A stretch of DNA of 64,000 nt, taken from NCBI GenBank assembly GCA_963730325.1, contig CAVSRC010000007.1, forward strand, positions 496,001 through 560,000, written 5' to 3'. Below, piece after piece: positions 36,768-46,171 of the stretch; within the stretch, counting starts at the first letter, position 1, and each line of letters opens with the position of its first letter. A program made the translations under genes and the position numbers. This stretch comes from CAVSRC01 sp963730325. GTDB taxonomy: Bacteria > Pseudomonadota > Alphaproteobacteria > Rhizobiales > Kaistiaceae. The notes below the pieces were generated by a model. The model was not told the origin of the DNA. It did not search any database and was given only the letters and a program-made list of their open reading frames with translations.

Positions 36768-37136
36768 GTATCGTTGATCCGGTATCGTGGCGTGGCAGCA
36801 ATGATTTCGGAGTGCGGCCTGTAGCAGACAACAGCCGGAAATCGGACCGTTCGGATCGTCGCGCCCTCGAGCACCGAGGACCGGTCCGGACGAGGCGCGT
36901 GACAAATATCAGGTGTACCCGGTTAGTCAATTGGGGCGGCGGCACCTCGGCCGCCTGCGGCGGCGCATGGCCGCGCACGACGCGCCATTGACGGGGCGGA
37001 GCGCCACTGCCTAATCTTCGGCCACTGCCGCTTTGGTTGAAACGCCGGTCCCAGGGGCCAGGAGTCGGCGGTTTTGCGGGCGCCCGCCGGGGGGCGGTGC
37101 AGGCAGACGGTTCGGGCCCTTTGGCGAGGCGTGCGA
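36768..37136. other. 369-base divergent intergenic region, tkt / DUF4164
   Basis: No gene or RNA is recognisable here. It holds the possible tkt promoter on the minus strand. On the plus strand, GC-rich sequence (36940-37000) with short inverted repeats around GGCCGCCTGCGGCGGC precedes DUF4164. No riboswitch-like conservation could be identified by eye. Confidence 0.4.
36903..36930 (-). promoter_or_regulatory. Possible promoter for tkt
   Basis: On the minus strand TTGACT (36930-36925) is followed after 16 bases by TATTTG (36908-36903). The -35 is good and the -10 is weak. The leader to the tkt ATG would be about 130 bases. Confidence 0.35.
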
Positions 37137-37415
37137 ATGACGGGCTTTTCCCCCATCGACGAAGCCCTACAGCGATTGTCCAGCGCCCTGGAACGGCTTG
37201 AAGGATCGATCGATCAACGGCTGGAGACCGCCGGCCAGGTAACGTCGCTGGAGGGCGAGCTGCACCAGCTGGGCACCGATCGGTCGCGGCTGGCGCAATC
37301 GCTCGACGCGGCCGAGGCGCGCTCGGCGCGGCTGGAAGAGGCCAATCGCGAAGTGTCGCGCCGCCTGGTGGCGGCGATGGAATCGATCCGCGAAGTCCTG
37401 GCGCGGCACGGCTGA
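37137..37415 (+). CDS. DUF4164-family small coiled-coil protein
   Basis: The 92-residue protein is a single predicted coiled coil: IDEALQRLSSALERLEGSID, then a conserved turn and LEEANREVSRRLVAAMESI. DUF4164 genes lie directly before zapA in Hyphomicrobiales, as here (16 bases apart), suggesting a cell-division link. The ATG at 37137 is chosen; the frame extends upstream with basic filler. Confidence 0.82.
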   Translation: MTGFSPIDEALQRLSSALERLEGSIDQRLETAGQVTSLEGELHQLGTDRSRLAQSLDAAEARSARLEEANREVSRRLVAAMESIREVLARHG

Positions 37416-37431
37416 GGAGCGGGAGAGGGCG

Positions 37432-37812
37432 ATGGCGCAGGTCAATGTCACCATCAGCGGCAAGACCTACCGCATGGCGTGCGAGGACGGACAGGAAGAC
37501 CACCTGACCGGCATGGCCGAGCGGCTCAACGAGTCGATCGAGCAACTGCGTGGCCGCTTCGGCGAGATCGGCGACCAGCGGCTGACGGTGATGGCGGCGA
37601 TCACGATGGCCGACCAGAACGCCGAGGCCGGGCGCCGGCTGCAGCAATTGCAGGCCGAGGTCGCCGGCCTGGAAGAGGCGCGCGCGGCGGTGGTCGAGCG
37701 CCAGGCCGGGGTCGAGACCGAGATCGCGAACGCGATCAACGAGGTGGCGTCGCGGGTCGAGGCGCTGGCGGCGCGGGTCGCCGGTGCCAATGGCAGCGAC
37801 GATGCCGCCTGA
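37432..37812 (+). CDS. zapA: Cell division protein ZapA
   Basis: The 126-residue protein begins with the ZapA fold MAQVNVTISGKTYRMACEDGQ, followed by AERLNESIEQLRGRFGEIGD. A long C-terminal coiled coil follows. ZapA bundles FtsZ filaments at the division site. It is followed immediately by the 6S RNA gene, the usual arrangement in proteobacteria. Confidence 0.93.
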   Translation: MAQVNVTISGKTYRMACEDGQEDHLTGMAERLNESIEQLRGRFGEIGDQRLTVMAAITMADQNAEAGRRLQQLQAEVAGLEEARAAVVERQAGVETEIANAINEVASRVEALAARVAGANGSDDAA

Positions 37813-37869
37813 GGCCGGCCGAATCGTGACAGTTATGGCGCGCGGCCGGGTGCCGGCCTATATGTGGTG

Positions 37870-38030
37870 CCGGCGAGGCTGCGGGGTGCGGCAGGAGACA
37901 TGTATCCCCGGGGCCTTACGATCCTAACGGGAGCTGTCCCTGAGCGAGCTCGTGGGCTTGTTCACACGGCGCCCACCTACGCGAGTAGGTCTCCGGGATC
38001 GAAACTCCACCGACTGCTGCGGCCTCGCTC
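37870..38030 (+). ncRNA. ssrS: 6S RNA
   Basis: The terminal stem is visible as GCGAGGC (37873-37879) pairing with GCCTCGC (38022-38028). Between them lie conserved alphaproteobacterial 6S segments, such as GGGAGCTGTCCCTGAGCGAG and the CACGGCGCCCACCTACGCGA type sequence. The gene is in the canonical place between zapA and 5-formyltetrahydrofolate cyclo-ligase. 6S RNA mimics an open promoter and binds RNA polymerase holoenzyme in stationary phase. The exact ends are estimates. Confidence 0.87.
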
Positions 38031-38053
38031 CTTATCTCGTCCCGCCCACCGCA

Positions 38054-38656
38054 ATGACTCTCGCCGCCGCCAATCCTGAAAAGGCAGCCCTCAGGGCCAC
38101 GGCGCTTGCCCGCCGCGACCGTCTGGGCGCGCTTCACCGCGCGCAGGCCTCGGCGCGGATCGCCGAACGCGCCATGGCGATCGTCGCCGCGGAGAAGCCG
38201 GCGACGCTTGCCGCCTACCTGCCGATCCGCAGCGAGTGCGATTGCCGGCCGATCATCGAGCAGGCGCTGGCGCTGGGAATCGTCATCGTGCTGCCGGCCA
38301 TCGCCGATCCCGTCACCCTGGTCTTCCGCCGCTACCGGCCGGGCGATCCGCTTGCCGCCGGCGGCTTCGGCACGCAGTCGCCGATGCCGGATCAGCCGAT
38401 CCTCGATCCGGAGCTTGTCATCCTGCCCTTGGTCGCGTTCGATCGCAGCGGCGCGCGACTCGGCCACGGACGCGGCTTCTACGACCGGGCTCTGGCAAAG
38501 CTCGCGGCGCGCGACGTCAGGCCAAAGCTGCTTGGCATCGCTTTTGCCACGCAGGAAGTCGATACGATCCCGGCAGAAGCGCACGATGTGCGGCTCGACT
38601 GGATCGTGACCGAGAACGAGACGCTGAGAATGGCGTCCGAGCATAAGAGGCGGTGA
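38054..38656 (+). CDS. 5-formyltetrahydrofolate cyclo-ligase
   Basis: The 200-residue protein has the 5-FTHF cyclo-ligase signatures KAALRATALARRDRL near the start, AAYLPIRSECDCRPI, and the ATP-loop sequence RLGHGRGFYDRALAKL. It converts 5-formyl-THF to 5,10-methenyl-THF. The ATG at 38054 excludes the 6S RNA region, through which the frame stays open. The TGA overlaps the GTG of the next gene. Confidence 0.93.
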   Translation: MTLAAANPEKAALRATALARRDRLGALHRAQASARIAERAMAIVAAEKPATLAAYLPIRSECDCRPIIEQALALGIVIVLPAIADPVTLVFRRYRPGDPLAAGGFGTQSPMPDQPILDPELVILPLVAFDRSGARLGHGRGFYDRALAKLAARDVRPKLLGIAFATQEVDTIPAEAHDVRLDWIVTENETLRMASEHKRR

Positions 38657-39480
38657 GGGTGCGGCTTTTGTTTCTGGGAGACCTGATGGGGCGAGCCGGC
38701 CGCAACGCGGTGATCGAACGCCTGCCGGCGCTGATCGTCCAGCATGCGCTCGATTTCGTCGTGGTGAACGGGGAAAACGCCGCCGGCGGCTTCGGCATCA
38801 CCGAGGACATATTGCGTCAGGTGCTGGGTGCCGGCGCCGATGTGGTGACCACCGGCAACCACGTCTTCGACCAGCGCGAGGCGCTGGTCTTCGCCGAGCG
38901 GCAGGAGCGCTTCCTGAGGCCGGTCAACTACCCGGAAGGGACGCCCGGCCGCGGCAGCAGCCTCTACATGGCGCGCAGCGGCGCCCGCGTTCTGGTGATC
39001 AACGCCATGGGCCGGGTGTTCATGGACGCCATGGACGACCCCTTCGCGGTCATCGACCGCGAGATCGCCGCCTGCCCGCTCGGCGAACAGGCGGACGCCA
39101 TCGTCGTCGATTTCCATGCCGAGGCGTCGAGCGAGAAGCAGGCGCTCGGCCATCATCTCGACGGCCGCGTGTCGCTGGTGATCGGCACCCATACCCATGT
39201 GCCGACGATGGACTGCCGGGTGCTGCCCGGCGGCACCGCCTTCCAGACCGACGTCGGCATGTGCGGCGATTACCAGTCGGTCATCGGCATGAACCGTGAG
39301 GAGCCGATCCGCCGCTTCCTGCACAAGGTGCCGGGGGAACGTTTCTCGCCGGCCAACGGCCCGGCGACGATCTCGGGGCTTGCGGTCGAGATCGACGACG
39401 CCAGCGGGCTGGCGCTGAAGGTGGCGCCGCTCAGCCTCGGCGGGGCGCTCAAGGAGACGGTTCCGGACTTCTGGAACTAG
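38653..39480 (+). CDS. YmdB-family metallophosphoesterase (TIGR00282)
   Basis: The 275-residue protein has the dinuclear-metal motifs FLGDLMGRAGR, VVNGENAAGGFG, TTGNHVFD, VDFHAEASSEK and GTHTHVPT. YmdB proteins hydrolyse cyclic nucleotides such as 2',3'-cAMP in other bacteria; the substrate here is untested. The start is a GTG overlapping the previous TGA; a second GTG two codons later is possible. Confidence 0.92.
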   Translation: MRVRLLFLGDLMGRAGRNAVIERLPALIVQHALDFVVVNGENAAGGFGITEDILRQVLGAGADVVTTGNHVFDQREALVFAERQERFLRPVNYPEGTPGRGSSLYMARSGARVLVINAMGRVFMDAMDDPFAVIDREIAACPLGEQADAIVVDFHAEASSEKQALGHHLDGRVSLVIGTHTHVPTMDCRVLPGGTAFQTDVGMCGDYQSVIGMNREEPIRRFLHKVPGERFSPANGPATISGLAVEIDDASGLALKVAPLSLGGALKETVPDFWN

Positions 39481-39612
39481 AGAGACTCCGGGCCGCCGCA
39501 GCGCTTCCCTTCCGGCCGCTGCGGCCTTATAACGCGGCCAAATTCCGAACTGGTCGTGGCGGCTTGATCGCGCAGGGAGCGCGGCCGCTACACCTGCATT
39601 TTGGGGATACAC

Positions 39613-40362
39613 ATGGCCGGCCATTCGCAGTTCAAGAACATCATGCACCGCAAGGGCGCTGCCGATGCGCGGCGCTCGAAGGCGTTCTCCAAGCTGGCGC
39701 GCGAAATCACGGTCGCCGCCAAACTCGGCACGCCCGACGCGAGCATGAATTCGCGCCTGCGCCTGGCCATCCAGAATGCGCGCGCCGAGAACATGCCGAA
39801 GGACAATATCGAGCGCGCCATCAAGAAGGCGATGGGCGGCGACGCCGATAACTACGAGGAAGTCCGCTACGAGGGCTATGGCCCCGGCGGCGTGGCGATG
39901 ATCGTCGAGGCGCTGACCGACAACCGCAACCGCACGGCAAGCGCGGTGCGCGCCATGCTCACCAAGAACGGCGGCTCGCTCGGCGAGACCGGCTCGGTCG
40001 CCTTCATGTTCAGCCGCGTCGGGCAGATCAACTACAAGGTGGAGGCGGGCACCGCCGACGAGGTGCTGGAAGCCGCCATCGAGGCCGGCGCCGACGACGT
40101 CAAGAGCGACGCCGACGGCCACGTCATCACCTGCGCCTTCGAGGATCTCGGCGAGGTGGCGCGCCAGCTCGAGGCGGCGCTCGGCGAAGCCGAAACCGTC
40201 AAGGCGGTGTGGCTGCCGCAGACCCAGACCGCGCTCGACGAGGACAAGGCGGCGACCATGCTGAAGCTGCTCGATCAGCTCGAAGAGGACGACGACGTGC
40301 AGAACGTCTATTCCAACTTCGAGGTCTCCGACGAGATGCTGGAGAAACTGACGGCGGCCTGA
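39613..40362 (+). CDS. YebC/PmpR-family regulatory protein
   Basis: The 249-residue protein starts MAGHSQFKNIMHRKGAAD, the YebC hallmark, with the usual three-domain length. YebC proteins act as transcriptional regulators and, by recent work, help ribosomes through proline stretches. In alphaproteobacteria yebC often lies near ruvC, which here is 3 kb downstream. The ATG at 39613 is preceded by GGGGATACACATG. Confidence 0.96.
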   Translation: MAGHSQFKNIMHRKGAADARRSKAFSKLAREITVAAKLGTPDASMNSRLRLAIQNARAENMPKDNIERAIKKAMGGDADNYEEVRYEGYGPGGVAMIVEALTDNRNRTASAVRAMLTKNGGSLGETGSVAFMFSRVGQINYKVEAGTADEVLEAAIEAGADDVKSDADGHVITCAFEDLGEVARQLEAALGEAETVKAVWLPQTQTALDEDKAATMLKLLDQLEEDDDVQNVYSNFEVSDEMLEKLTAA

Positions 40363-40388
40363 GGCCCGGTATTTCTTTGGGGGGGAAC

Positions 40389-41006
40389 GTGGATCGGATC
40401 TATGCGGCCGTGTTTGCGGTGCTCGGCTGGACGGCGGTGGTCGGCCAGTATTTCACGAGCTATGCCGGGAGCATCTCCAAGACCGTCGACTATTTCAGCT
40501 ACTTCACCATTCTCAGCAATGTGCTGGTTGCCGCCATATTGACGTGCGCGGCGTTCGCGCCGCGCTCGCCGCCGGGACGATTCCTGCTCAGGCCGACGGT
40601 CCTGCTGGCCGCCACGGTCTACATCACGGTCACCGGCGTTACCTACTATCTCCTGCTCGCCCAGCTCTATGACCTCATCGGCTGGGTGCTGTTCTACGAC
40701 CGCATGCTGCACTACGTGATGCCGCCGGCATTCGTCCTGTTCTGGCTGTTGTTCGTGCCGCGGGGCGGCGTCGGCTTCGGCGCGGCCGCATGGGTGCTCG
40801 TCGCGCCGCTGGTCTATGCCGCCTACACCTTCGTGCGCGGGCCGCTGACCGGCTTCTACCCCTATCCGTTCGTGGATGTTTCCAAGATCGGGGCCGCCGT
40901 CGCGGCGGGCAACGTGGTCGGCTTCGTTATCTTCTTCTATGTGCTGGCGGTCGTCTTTGTGGTGATCGACCGGCTGCTCGCGCGCGAAAAATCGCTCGGC
41001 AGCTAG
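40389..41006 (+). CDS. Pr6Pr-family membrane protein
   Basis: The 205-residue protein has six hydrophobic helices. It has the family pattern FSYFTILSNVLVA near residue 38, YDRMLHYVMPPAF in the middle and GFYPYPFVDVSKIG near the end. It starts with GTG after a GGGGGAA ribosome-binding site. Function in bacteria is unknown. It lies 26 bases after yebC. Confidence 0.8.
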   Translation: MDRIYAAVFAVLGWTAVVGQYFTSYAGSISKTVDYFSYFTILSNVLVAAILTCAAFAPRSPPGRFLLRPTVLLAATVYITVTGVTYYLLLAQLYDLIGWVLFYDRMLHYVMPPAFVLFWLLFVPRGGVGFGAAAWVLVAPLVYAAYTFVRGPLTGFYPYPFVDVSKIGAAVAAGNVVGFVIFFYVLAVVFVVIDRLLAREKSLGS

Positions 41007-41013
41007 ACGTGCT

Positions 41014-41775
41014 CTACCGCAACAGCCCGTCGAAGACCGGCAGGCTGGTGACAGCGGAGAGCGCCACTGCGGCATAGGCGATCGGGCGATAGCCGGCGCC
41101 CGCCGTGCGCCCGAAGATGCGCGCGCCGGCATAGAGTGCCAGCCCGTAGACCGGCGCCACGGCCACCGTCAGCCGCAGCACGTCGGCGGTGAAGAAGCCG
41201 TTCACCAGATAAGCGGTGAACGAGGCCAGTGTGATCACCGTGAAGAACACGAACATGTTGGCGCGGATGATCGCCGCCGGCAGCGGACCGCTGACCCACA
41301 ATGCGATCACCGGGGGGCCGCTGATCTGGGCAAAGCCGCCGAGGAAGCCGGCAATGGCGCCGACAGCGGCGGAGACCGGTACCGTCGGCTCCGAGCGGTA
41401 GCGCCAGCCCGACGCCATCAGCGCGACCAGAAGCAGGATGGCGAGCGAGATCGCCCAGCGCAGCGCCGTGCGGTCGCCAACGGCAAGCGCCCAGGCACCG
41501 AGCGGCGACAGCAGCATGGCGGCAAGCGCCGTGGGCAGCACCGTCGGCCAGCGGCAGCGGCGAACGCCGCCGAGGAAGAACGGAAAGGTCATCACGAAAT
41601 CGACCAGCAGCAGGGTGGGCGCCGCCACGGTCGGCCCGTAGGCGGCGCTGGCGATGGGGACGAAAATCAGTGCCGCGCCGAAGCCGGCAAAGCCGCGCAC
41701 CAGCGCGGCCACCACCGCGGCGCCCACCGTCATCAGGAAGGCGGGCGTGGTGAAGAAGGCGAGGTCGAAGGGCAC
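41014..41775 (-). CDS. TauE/SafE-family exporter
   Basis: The 253-residue protein has eight hydrophobic segments and both half-repeat motifs: ALVRGFAGFGAALIFVPIAS and GFLGGFAQISGPPVIALW. It differs from the TauE/SafE protein at 16626-17384. The substrate is unknown. It is downstream of the Lrp gene on the same strand (8 bases apart), so Lrp and the exporter probably form an operon. Confidence 0.87.
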   Translation of the reverse strand: MPFDLAFFTTPAFLMTVGAAVVAALVRGFAGFGAALIFVPIASAAYGPTVAAPTLLLVDFVMTFPFFLGGVRRCRWPTVLPTALAAMLLSPLGAWALAVGDRTALRWAISLAILLLVALMASGWRYRSEPTVPVSAAVGAIAGFLGGFAQISGPPVIALWVSGPLPAAIIRANMFVFFTVITLASFTAYLVNGFFTADVLRLTVAVAPVYGLALYAGARIFGRTAGAGYRPIAYAAVALSAVTSLPVFDGLLR

Positions 41776-41783
41776 GGGCGCGA

Positions 41784-42269
41784 TCAGGAAAGGTGGCCAA
41801 GGGGCAGCGGGCCGTTGCTCTTTACCGTGCGGATGGCGAAGTTGGAACGCACGTCCTCGACGGTCGGCAGGGTCAGGATCCTGTCGGTGATCAGCCGTTC
41901 ATAGGCTTCGAGGTCGGGCACCACCACCTCGGCGAGGAAGTCGGACGCGCCCGAAACCATGTGGCACGACACCACCTCGGGCAGCGCGATCAAGGCGTCC
42001 TGAAGCGCGGCGGCGTTGTCGCGGCTGTGCTTGCCCACCTTCAGTTCGACGAAGACGGTGAGGCCGAGGCCAACCGCCTTGCGGTTGAGGATGGCGCGGT
42101 AGCCGTCGATCATGCCGGCGTCCTCGAGCTGCTTCACCCGTCTCAGGCAGGGCGAGGGCGACAGCCCGACGCGTTCGGCGAGGTCGACATTGGAGAGGCG
42201 CCCGTCGGTCTGAAGCGTGTCGAGAATCCGCTGGTCGGTGCGGTCCGGCACTGCTTTGGCATGTTTCAT
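41784..42269 (-). CDS. Lrp/AsnC-family transcriptional regulator
   Basis: The 161-residue protein has an N-terminal HTH (about 10-60; DQRILDTLQTDGRLSNVDLA then VGLSPSPCLRRVKQLEDAG). A C-terminal RAM/AsnC ligand-binding domain (about 70-150) follows. Lrp-type regulators sense amino acids. It diverges from a DMT transporter gene with 121 bases between, suggesting it controls that exporter. The ATG at 42269 begins the family-like sequence. Confidence 0.93.
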   Translation of the reverse strand: MKHAKAVPDRTDQRILDTLQTDGRLSNVDLAERVGLSPSPCLRRVKQLEDAGMIDGYRAILNRKAVGLGLTVFVELKVGKHSRDNAAALQDALIALPEVVSCHMVSGASDFLAEVVVPDLEAYERLITDRILTLPTVEDVRSNFAIRTVKSNGPLPLGHLS

Positions 42270-42390
42270 GGGAACGCCGCTCTCTTTTGGCAGAAGATTG
42301 CTGACTATCTCAAGTCTGCGCAATGATAGCAAGGAAATGCCGCACCGGGCAGCATAAATGTGGACCTGTTTCGACATAGGAGGCAGGACC

Positions 42391-43320
42391 ATGACGACAG
42401 CAATCCCCATCGAGGACGCGCCGCGGCGGCGCATGGCGATCGGCATGGCGGCAGCGATCGTCACCGTGCTGATCTGGTCGCTGTGGATCGTCACCACGCG
42501 GCAGGCGGCGACCGTGCATCTGCCTGTTGCCTGGCTCGGCATTCTGCGTTTCGTCGTGCCGGCGGTGGCGCTCGCGCCCTTCTGGTGGCGGATCGGTCTG
42601 TTGCCGCGCGGCGTGCCGGCGCATCTCGTCGCCATGATGGTCGCCGGGGCGGGGGCGCCCTTCTTCGTTCTGGTGGCGGCAGGCATGCACTTCGCCAGCG
42701 CCGCGGAAAGCGGTGTCCTCCTCGGCGGCACCATGCCGCTCTTCGCTGCGCTCATCTCCGCCGCGATCGACCGCGAGCGTTTCGGCTCCAGTCGGCTCGT
42801 CGGCTTCGCCCTCGTGGTGATTGCCATGGCCGCCATCGGCGGCGTGGCGGTGGTGCATGGCCAGGGCGCCGGCCGCCTGCTGGTCGTCGTCGGTGCGGCG
42901 CTGTGGGCCGTCTACACCCATGCCTATCACCGGAGCGGCCTGGCGCCGCTTCCCGCCGCCGGCATCATCGCGGCGTGGTCGTCGATCCTGCTTGTGCCGT
43001 TCGCCGTGGCGGAAGGCACCGCCTCCCTGTTCGCGGTGGCGCCTGCGGTGCTCGCCGGCGAGCTGCTGTCGCAGGGCGTGCTCTCCGGCATCGTCGCGCT
43101 GGCGTGCTACGGCACGGCGGTGCGTGTTCTCGGCTCCTCGCGCGCGGCGCTGCTGGCCGCCTTGCCGCCGGCGGTTGCCGCCCTCATCGCCATTCCCATG
43201 CTGGGCGAGGTGCCGACATCGCTGGCGCTCGGCGGCGTGGTTCTGGTGGCGGCCGGCGTGGCGCTGGCAACCGGCGCGGTCAAGCTGAAGAGCCGGCGCG
43301 TGGTGGCAAGCGGCGGCTGA
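42391..43320 (+). CDS. DMT-superfamily (EamA) transporter
   Basis: The 309-residue protein has ten predicted helices in two EamA repeats, beginning VTVLIWSLWIVTTRQA and again near VGAALWAVYTHAYHRSG. It is likely an amino-acid or metabolite exporter. AGGAGG at 42378-42383 precedes the ATG by 7 bases. It diverges from the Lrp gene, the common arrangement for an Lrp-controlled exporter. Confidence 0.88.
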   Translation: MTTAIPIEDAPRRRMAIGMAAAIVTVLIWSLWIVTTRQAATVHLPVAWLGILRFVVPAVALAPFWWRIGLLPRGVPAHLVAMMVAGAGAPFFVLVAAGMHFASAAESGVLLGGTMPLFAALISAAIDRERFGSSRLVGFALVVIAMAAIGGVAVVHGQGAGRLLVVVGAALWAVYTHAYHRSGLAPLPAAGIIAAWSSILLVPFAVAEGTASLFAVAPAVLAGELLSQGVLSGIVALACYGTAVRVLGSSRAALLAALPPAVAALIAIPMLGEVPTSLALGGVVLVAAGVALATGAVKLKSRRVVASGG

Positions 43321-43342
43321 GCGCGCTACCTCTGACGGCAGG

Positions 43343-43849
43343 ATGAGAGAACCGATTCGGATTGTCGGCATCGATCCGGGGCTGCGCGCCACCGGCTGGG
43401 GCGTGGTCGCGATCAAGGGCACGGAACTGTCCTTCGTCGCCGCCGGCACCATCAAGGCGCCGGCGGAAGGCGACATGGCAAGCCGGCTTCTCGTCCTTCA
43501 TGCCGGGCTCGCCGAGATGCTCGGCCAGTGGCGGCCGGACGAGGCGGCGGTGGAGCAGAGCTTCGTCAACCGCGACGCCCAGGCGACGCTGAAGCTCGGT
43601 CAGGCGCGTGGCATCGCCCTGCTGGCGCCGGCGCAACTCGGGCTCGCGGTTGCCGAATACGCGCCGAACGCCGTCAAGAAGGCGGTGGTCGGCGCCGGCC
43701 ACGCCGAGAAGGGCCAGATTCGCGCCATGGTGCGCGTGCTGCTGCCGCGCGCCAGCTTCGACAGCGATCATGCGGCGGACGCGCTGGCCATCGCCATCTG
43801 CCACGCCCACCACCGCCAGTCGGCGCGGGTGCTGGCCTCGCTCGCCTGA
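43343..43849 (+). CDS. ruvC: Crossover junction endodeoxyribonuclease RuvC
   Basis: The 168-residue protein has the RuvC acidic active-site motifs: IVGIDPGLRATGWG, AAVEQSFVNRDAQATLKLGQ and SFDSDHAADALAIAIC. It resolves Holliday junctions with RuvAB. It is 22 bases after the DMT gene, and its TGA shares a base with the next gene's ATG. Confidence 0.97.
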   Translation: MREPIRIVGIDPGLRATGWGVVAIKGTELSFVAAGTIKAPAEGDMASRLLVLHAGLAEMLGQWRPDEAAVEQSFVNRDAQATLKLGQARGIALLAPAQLGLAVAEYAPNAVKKAVVGAGHAEKGQIRAMVRVLLPRASFDSDHAADALAIAICHAHHRQSARVLASLA

Positions 43850-46092
43850 TGCGCAGTCCCGTCCGGCTTGTGGCAATGGCGGTGGTGCTTGCGGCGGGCG
43901 GGCCGGCATGGGCCGCCGCCGAGGTGCCGCCGACGGCGCCGTCCGCCGAAGTTCTCTTCCTGGTCGAGATCGCGCTGCTGGTCGCCGCCGGCTGGATCGG
44001 CGGCGAATTGATGCAGCGCATCGGCCAGCCGGCCGTGATGGGCCAGCTCGTCGCCGGCGTCGTCCTCGGACCCACCGTCTTCGGCGCGCTCCTGCCCGAC
44101 CTGCAGGCGACGGTCTTTCCGCCGGAGGCGACCCAGCACGGCATGATCGACGCCGTCGCACAGCTCGGCATCCTCATGCTGCTGCTGCTCACCGGCATGG
44201 AGACCGACCTCCGCCTCGTCCGGCGGGTCGGCAGGCCGGCGCTCTTCGTGTCGATCGCCGGCATCGTCGTGCCCTTCGGGCTCGGCTTCGCCGCCGGCGA
44301 AATGGCGCCGGAGTGGATCCTTCCCGATCCCGCCCAGCGCGTCGTCACCTCGCTCTTCCTCGGTACGGCGCTGTCCATCGCCTCGGTGAAGATCGTCGCC
44401 ACGGTGGTGCGCGAACTCGGCTTCCTGAGGCGCAATATCGGCCAGATCATCCTCGCTTCCGCGGTGCTCGACGACACGCTCGGCTGGATCATCGTCGGTG
44501 TCATCTCCGGACTTGCCGCTTACGGCGAGCTGCGGCTGTCCGGCGTGTTCCTCACGCTGCTCGGCGTCGTCGTCTTCATCGTCGCCAGCCTCACCCTCGG
44601 GCGGCGCGCCGTCTCCTTCCTCATCCGCTGGTCGAACGACAATCTCGTCGGCGAAATGCCCGTGATCAGCGTCATCCTCGTGGTCACCATCGTCATGGCG
44701 CTGATCACCCAGGCGATCGGCGTGCACACGGTGCTCGGCGCCTTCGCCGCCGGCGTGCTCGTCGGCGAATCGCCGATCCTGACGAAGCACATCGATGAGC
44801 AGTTGCGCGGCCTGATCACCGCGCTGTTCATGCCGGTCTTCTTCTGCCTCGCCGGCCTCAGCGCCGACCTCACCGTGCTCGCCAATCCGACGCTGCTCGC
44901 CCTCACCGTCGGCCTCATCCTCATTGCCAGCATCGGCAAGTTCGCCGGCGCCTTCCTCGGCGGCTGGCTGGGTGGGCTGTCGTTGCGCGAGCGCGTGGCG
45001 CTGGCCTGCGGCATGAACGCGCGCGGCTCGACCGAGGTGATCGTGGCCAGCATCGGCCTGTCGATCGGCGCGCTCGACCGCAACCTCTACACCATGATCG
45101 TCACCATGGCGGTGGTCACCACGCTTGCCATGCCGCCGATGCTGCGCTGGGCGCTCGCACGCCTGCCGCTGACCGACGACGAGAAGCAGCGGCTCGATCG
45201 CGAGGCCTTCGAGGAGAAGGGTTTCGTCACCAATCTCGAGCGGCTGCTGCTCGCCGCCGATGTCAGCGCCAACGGCAGGCTGGCATCGCGGCTCGCCGGC
45301 CTGATCGCGGGGCAGCGGGGTCTGCCGACGACGCTGCTGCACTGGCACAAGGTCGGTCCGGACCCGGCGCTGCCGTCCGACGATGCGGCGGAGCAGGATG
45401 TCGCAGCCGCCGTCGGCGCGGCGGCGGAAGCCGCCCGGATCACCGAGACCCATGCCGGAGAGGGACCGTCCAAGGTCGACATCACCACCCGCGTGGCCGG
45501 CGCCGTCATCGAGGAGGCCGTCGCCGCGGAGGCGGAGAAGGGCTACGACATGCTCTTCGTCGGCGTCGAAGGCACCGGCGAGACCGACAGCCCCGTTGCC
45601 GAGGATGTCGCCCGGGCCGCGGAAGCCTTCGAGGGGCCGCTGGCCCTGGCGCATGCCCGTGGCGACGAGGAAATCGGCGGTCCCCTCACCATCCTTGTGC
45701 CGATAACCGGCAGCGGCGTCGCGCGCCGCGCGGCGGAGGTCGCCTTTGCGCTGGCGCGCGCCAGCGGCGGCCGGGTCACCGCGCTCTACGTGTCGCCGTC
45801 GCGTCAGCGCGGCGGCCGCTTCGCCGGCTCCATCACCGGCCTGCTGCGCAGCGAGGAAGCGATCCTGCGCGACATCGCCATGCTTGGCGAGCGCAGCGGC
45901 GCCAATATCCGCACCGCCGTGCGCGCCGGTGTCGTGGCCGACCAGGCGATCCTGCGCTTCGCCCGTAGCGGTCGCCACGACCTCATCGTCATGGGGGTCA
46001 GCCGGCTGCCGGGCGAATCGCTGTCCTTCGGCCGTGTCGCCGACGGCGTGCTGGCCGGCAGCGCGCGCTCGGTGCTGTTCGTCGCGAGTTGA
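43849..46092 (+). CDS. Cation:proton antiporter (CPA2/KefB-like) with C-terminal Usp domain
   Basis: The 747-residue protein starts with a signal-like helix. It has about twelve membrane helices in the first 440 residues with GQPAVMGQLVAGVVLGPTVF, LTGMETDL and the double-Asp ASAVLDDTLGW that is the CPA2 ion site. The cytoplasmic C-terminus (about 470-747) ends with a universal stress protein-like domain (TILVPITGSGVARRAAEVA through ARSVLFVAS). A degenerate half precedes it. It exchanges Na+ or K+ for protons. It overlaps ruvC by one base and separates ruvC from ruvA. Confidence 0.9.
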   Translation: MRSPVRLVAMAVVLAAGGPAWAAAEVPPTAPSAEVLFLVEIALLVAAGWIGGELMQRIGQPAVMGQLVAGVVLGPTVFGALLPDLQATVFPPEATQHGMIDAVAQLGILMLLLLTGMETDLRLVRRVGRPALFVSIAGIVVPFGLGFAAGEMAPEWILPDPAQRVVTSLFLGTALSIASVKIVATVVRELGFLRRNIGQIILASAVLDDTLGWIIVGVISGLAAYGELRLSGVFLTLLGVVVFIVASLTLGRRAVSFLIRWSNDNLVGEMPVISVILVVTIVMALITQAIGVHTVLGAFAAGVLVGESPILTKHIDEQLRGLITALFMPVFFCLAGLSADLTVLANPTLLALTVGLILIASIGKFAGAFLGGWLGGLSLRERVALACGMNARGSTEVIVASIGLSIGALDRNLYTMIVTMAVVTTLAMPPMLRWALARLPLTDDEKQRLDREAFEEKGFVTNLERLLLAADVSANGRLASRLAGLIAGQRGLPTTLLHWHKVGPDPALPSDDAAEQDVAAAVGAAAEAARITETHAGEGPSKVDITTRVAGAVIEEAVAAEAEKGYDMLFVGVEGTGETDSPVAEDVARAAEAFEGPLALAHARGDEEIGGPLTILVPITGSGVARRAAEVAFALARASGGRVTALYVSPSRQRGGRFAGSITGLLRSEEAILRDIAMLGERSGANIRTAVRAGVVADQAILRFARSGRHDLIVMGVSRLPGESLSFGRVADGVLAGSARSVLFVAS

Positions 46093-46171
46093 CGGTGCGC
46101 CCCGCGGGCGGCAGGTGCGGATGCGGTTCCGGCGCTGCCTCAGTGCCCCGAATCCATGCTAACAACGGCCC

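Noticed and set aside
36768..37136. Riboswitch before tkt or DUF4164
   Set aside because: No thiamine-pyrophosphate or other known aptamer core could be recognised by eye.
43768..45978. 736-codon minus-strand open frame opposite the antiporter
   Set aside because: Shadow of the antiporter gene; low-complexity Asp/Glu/His/Arg composition.
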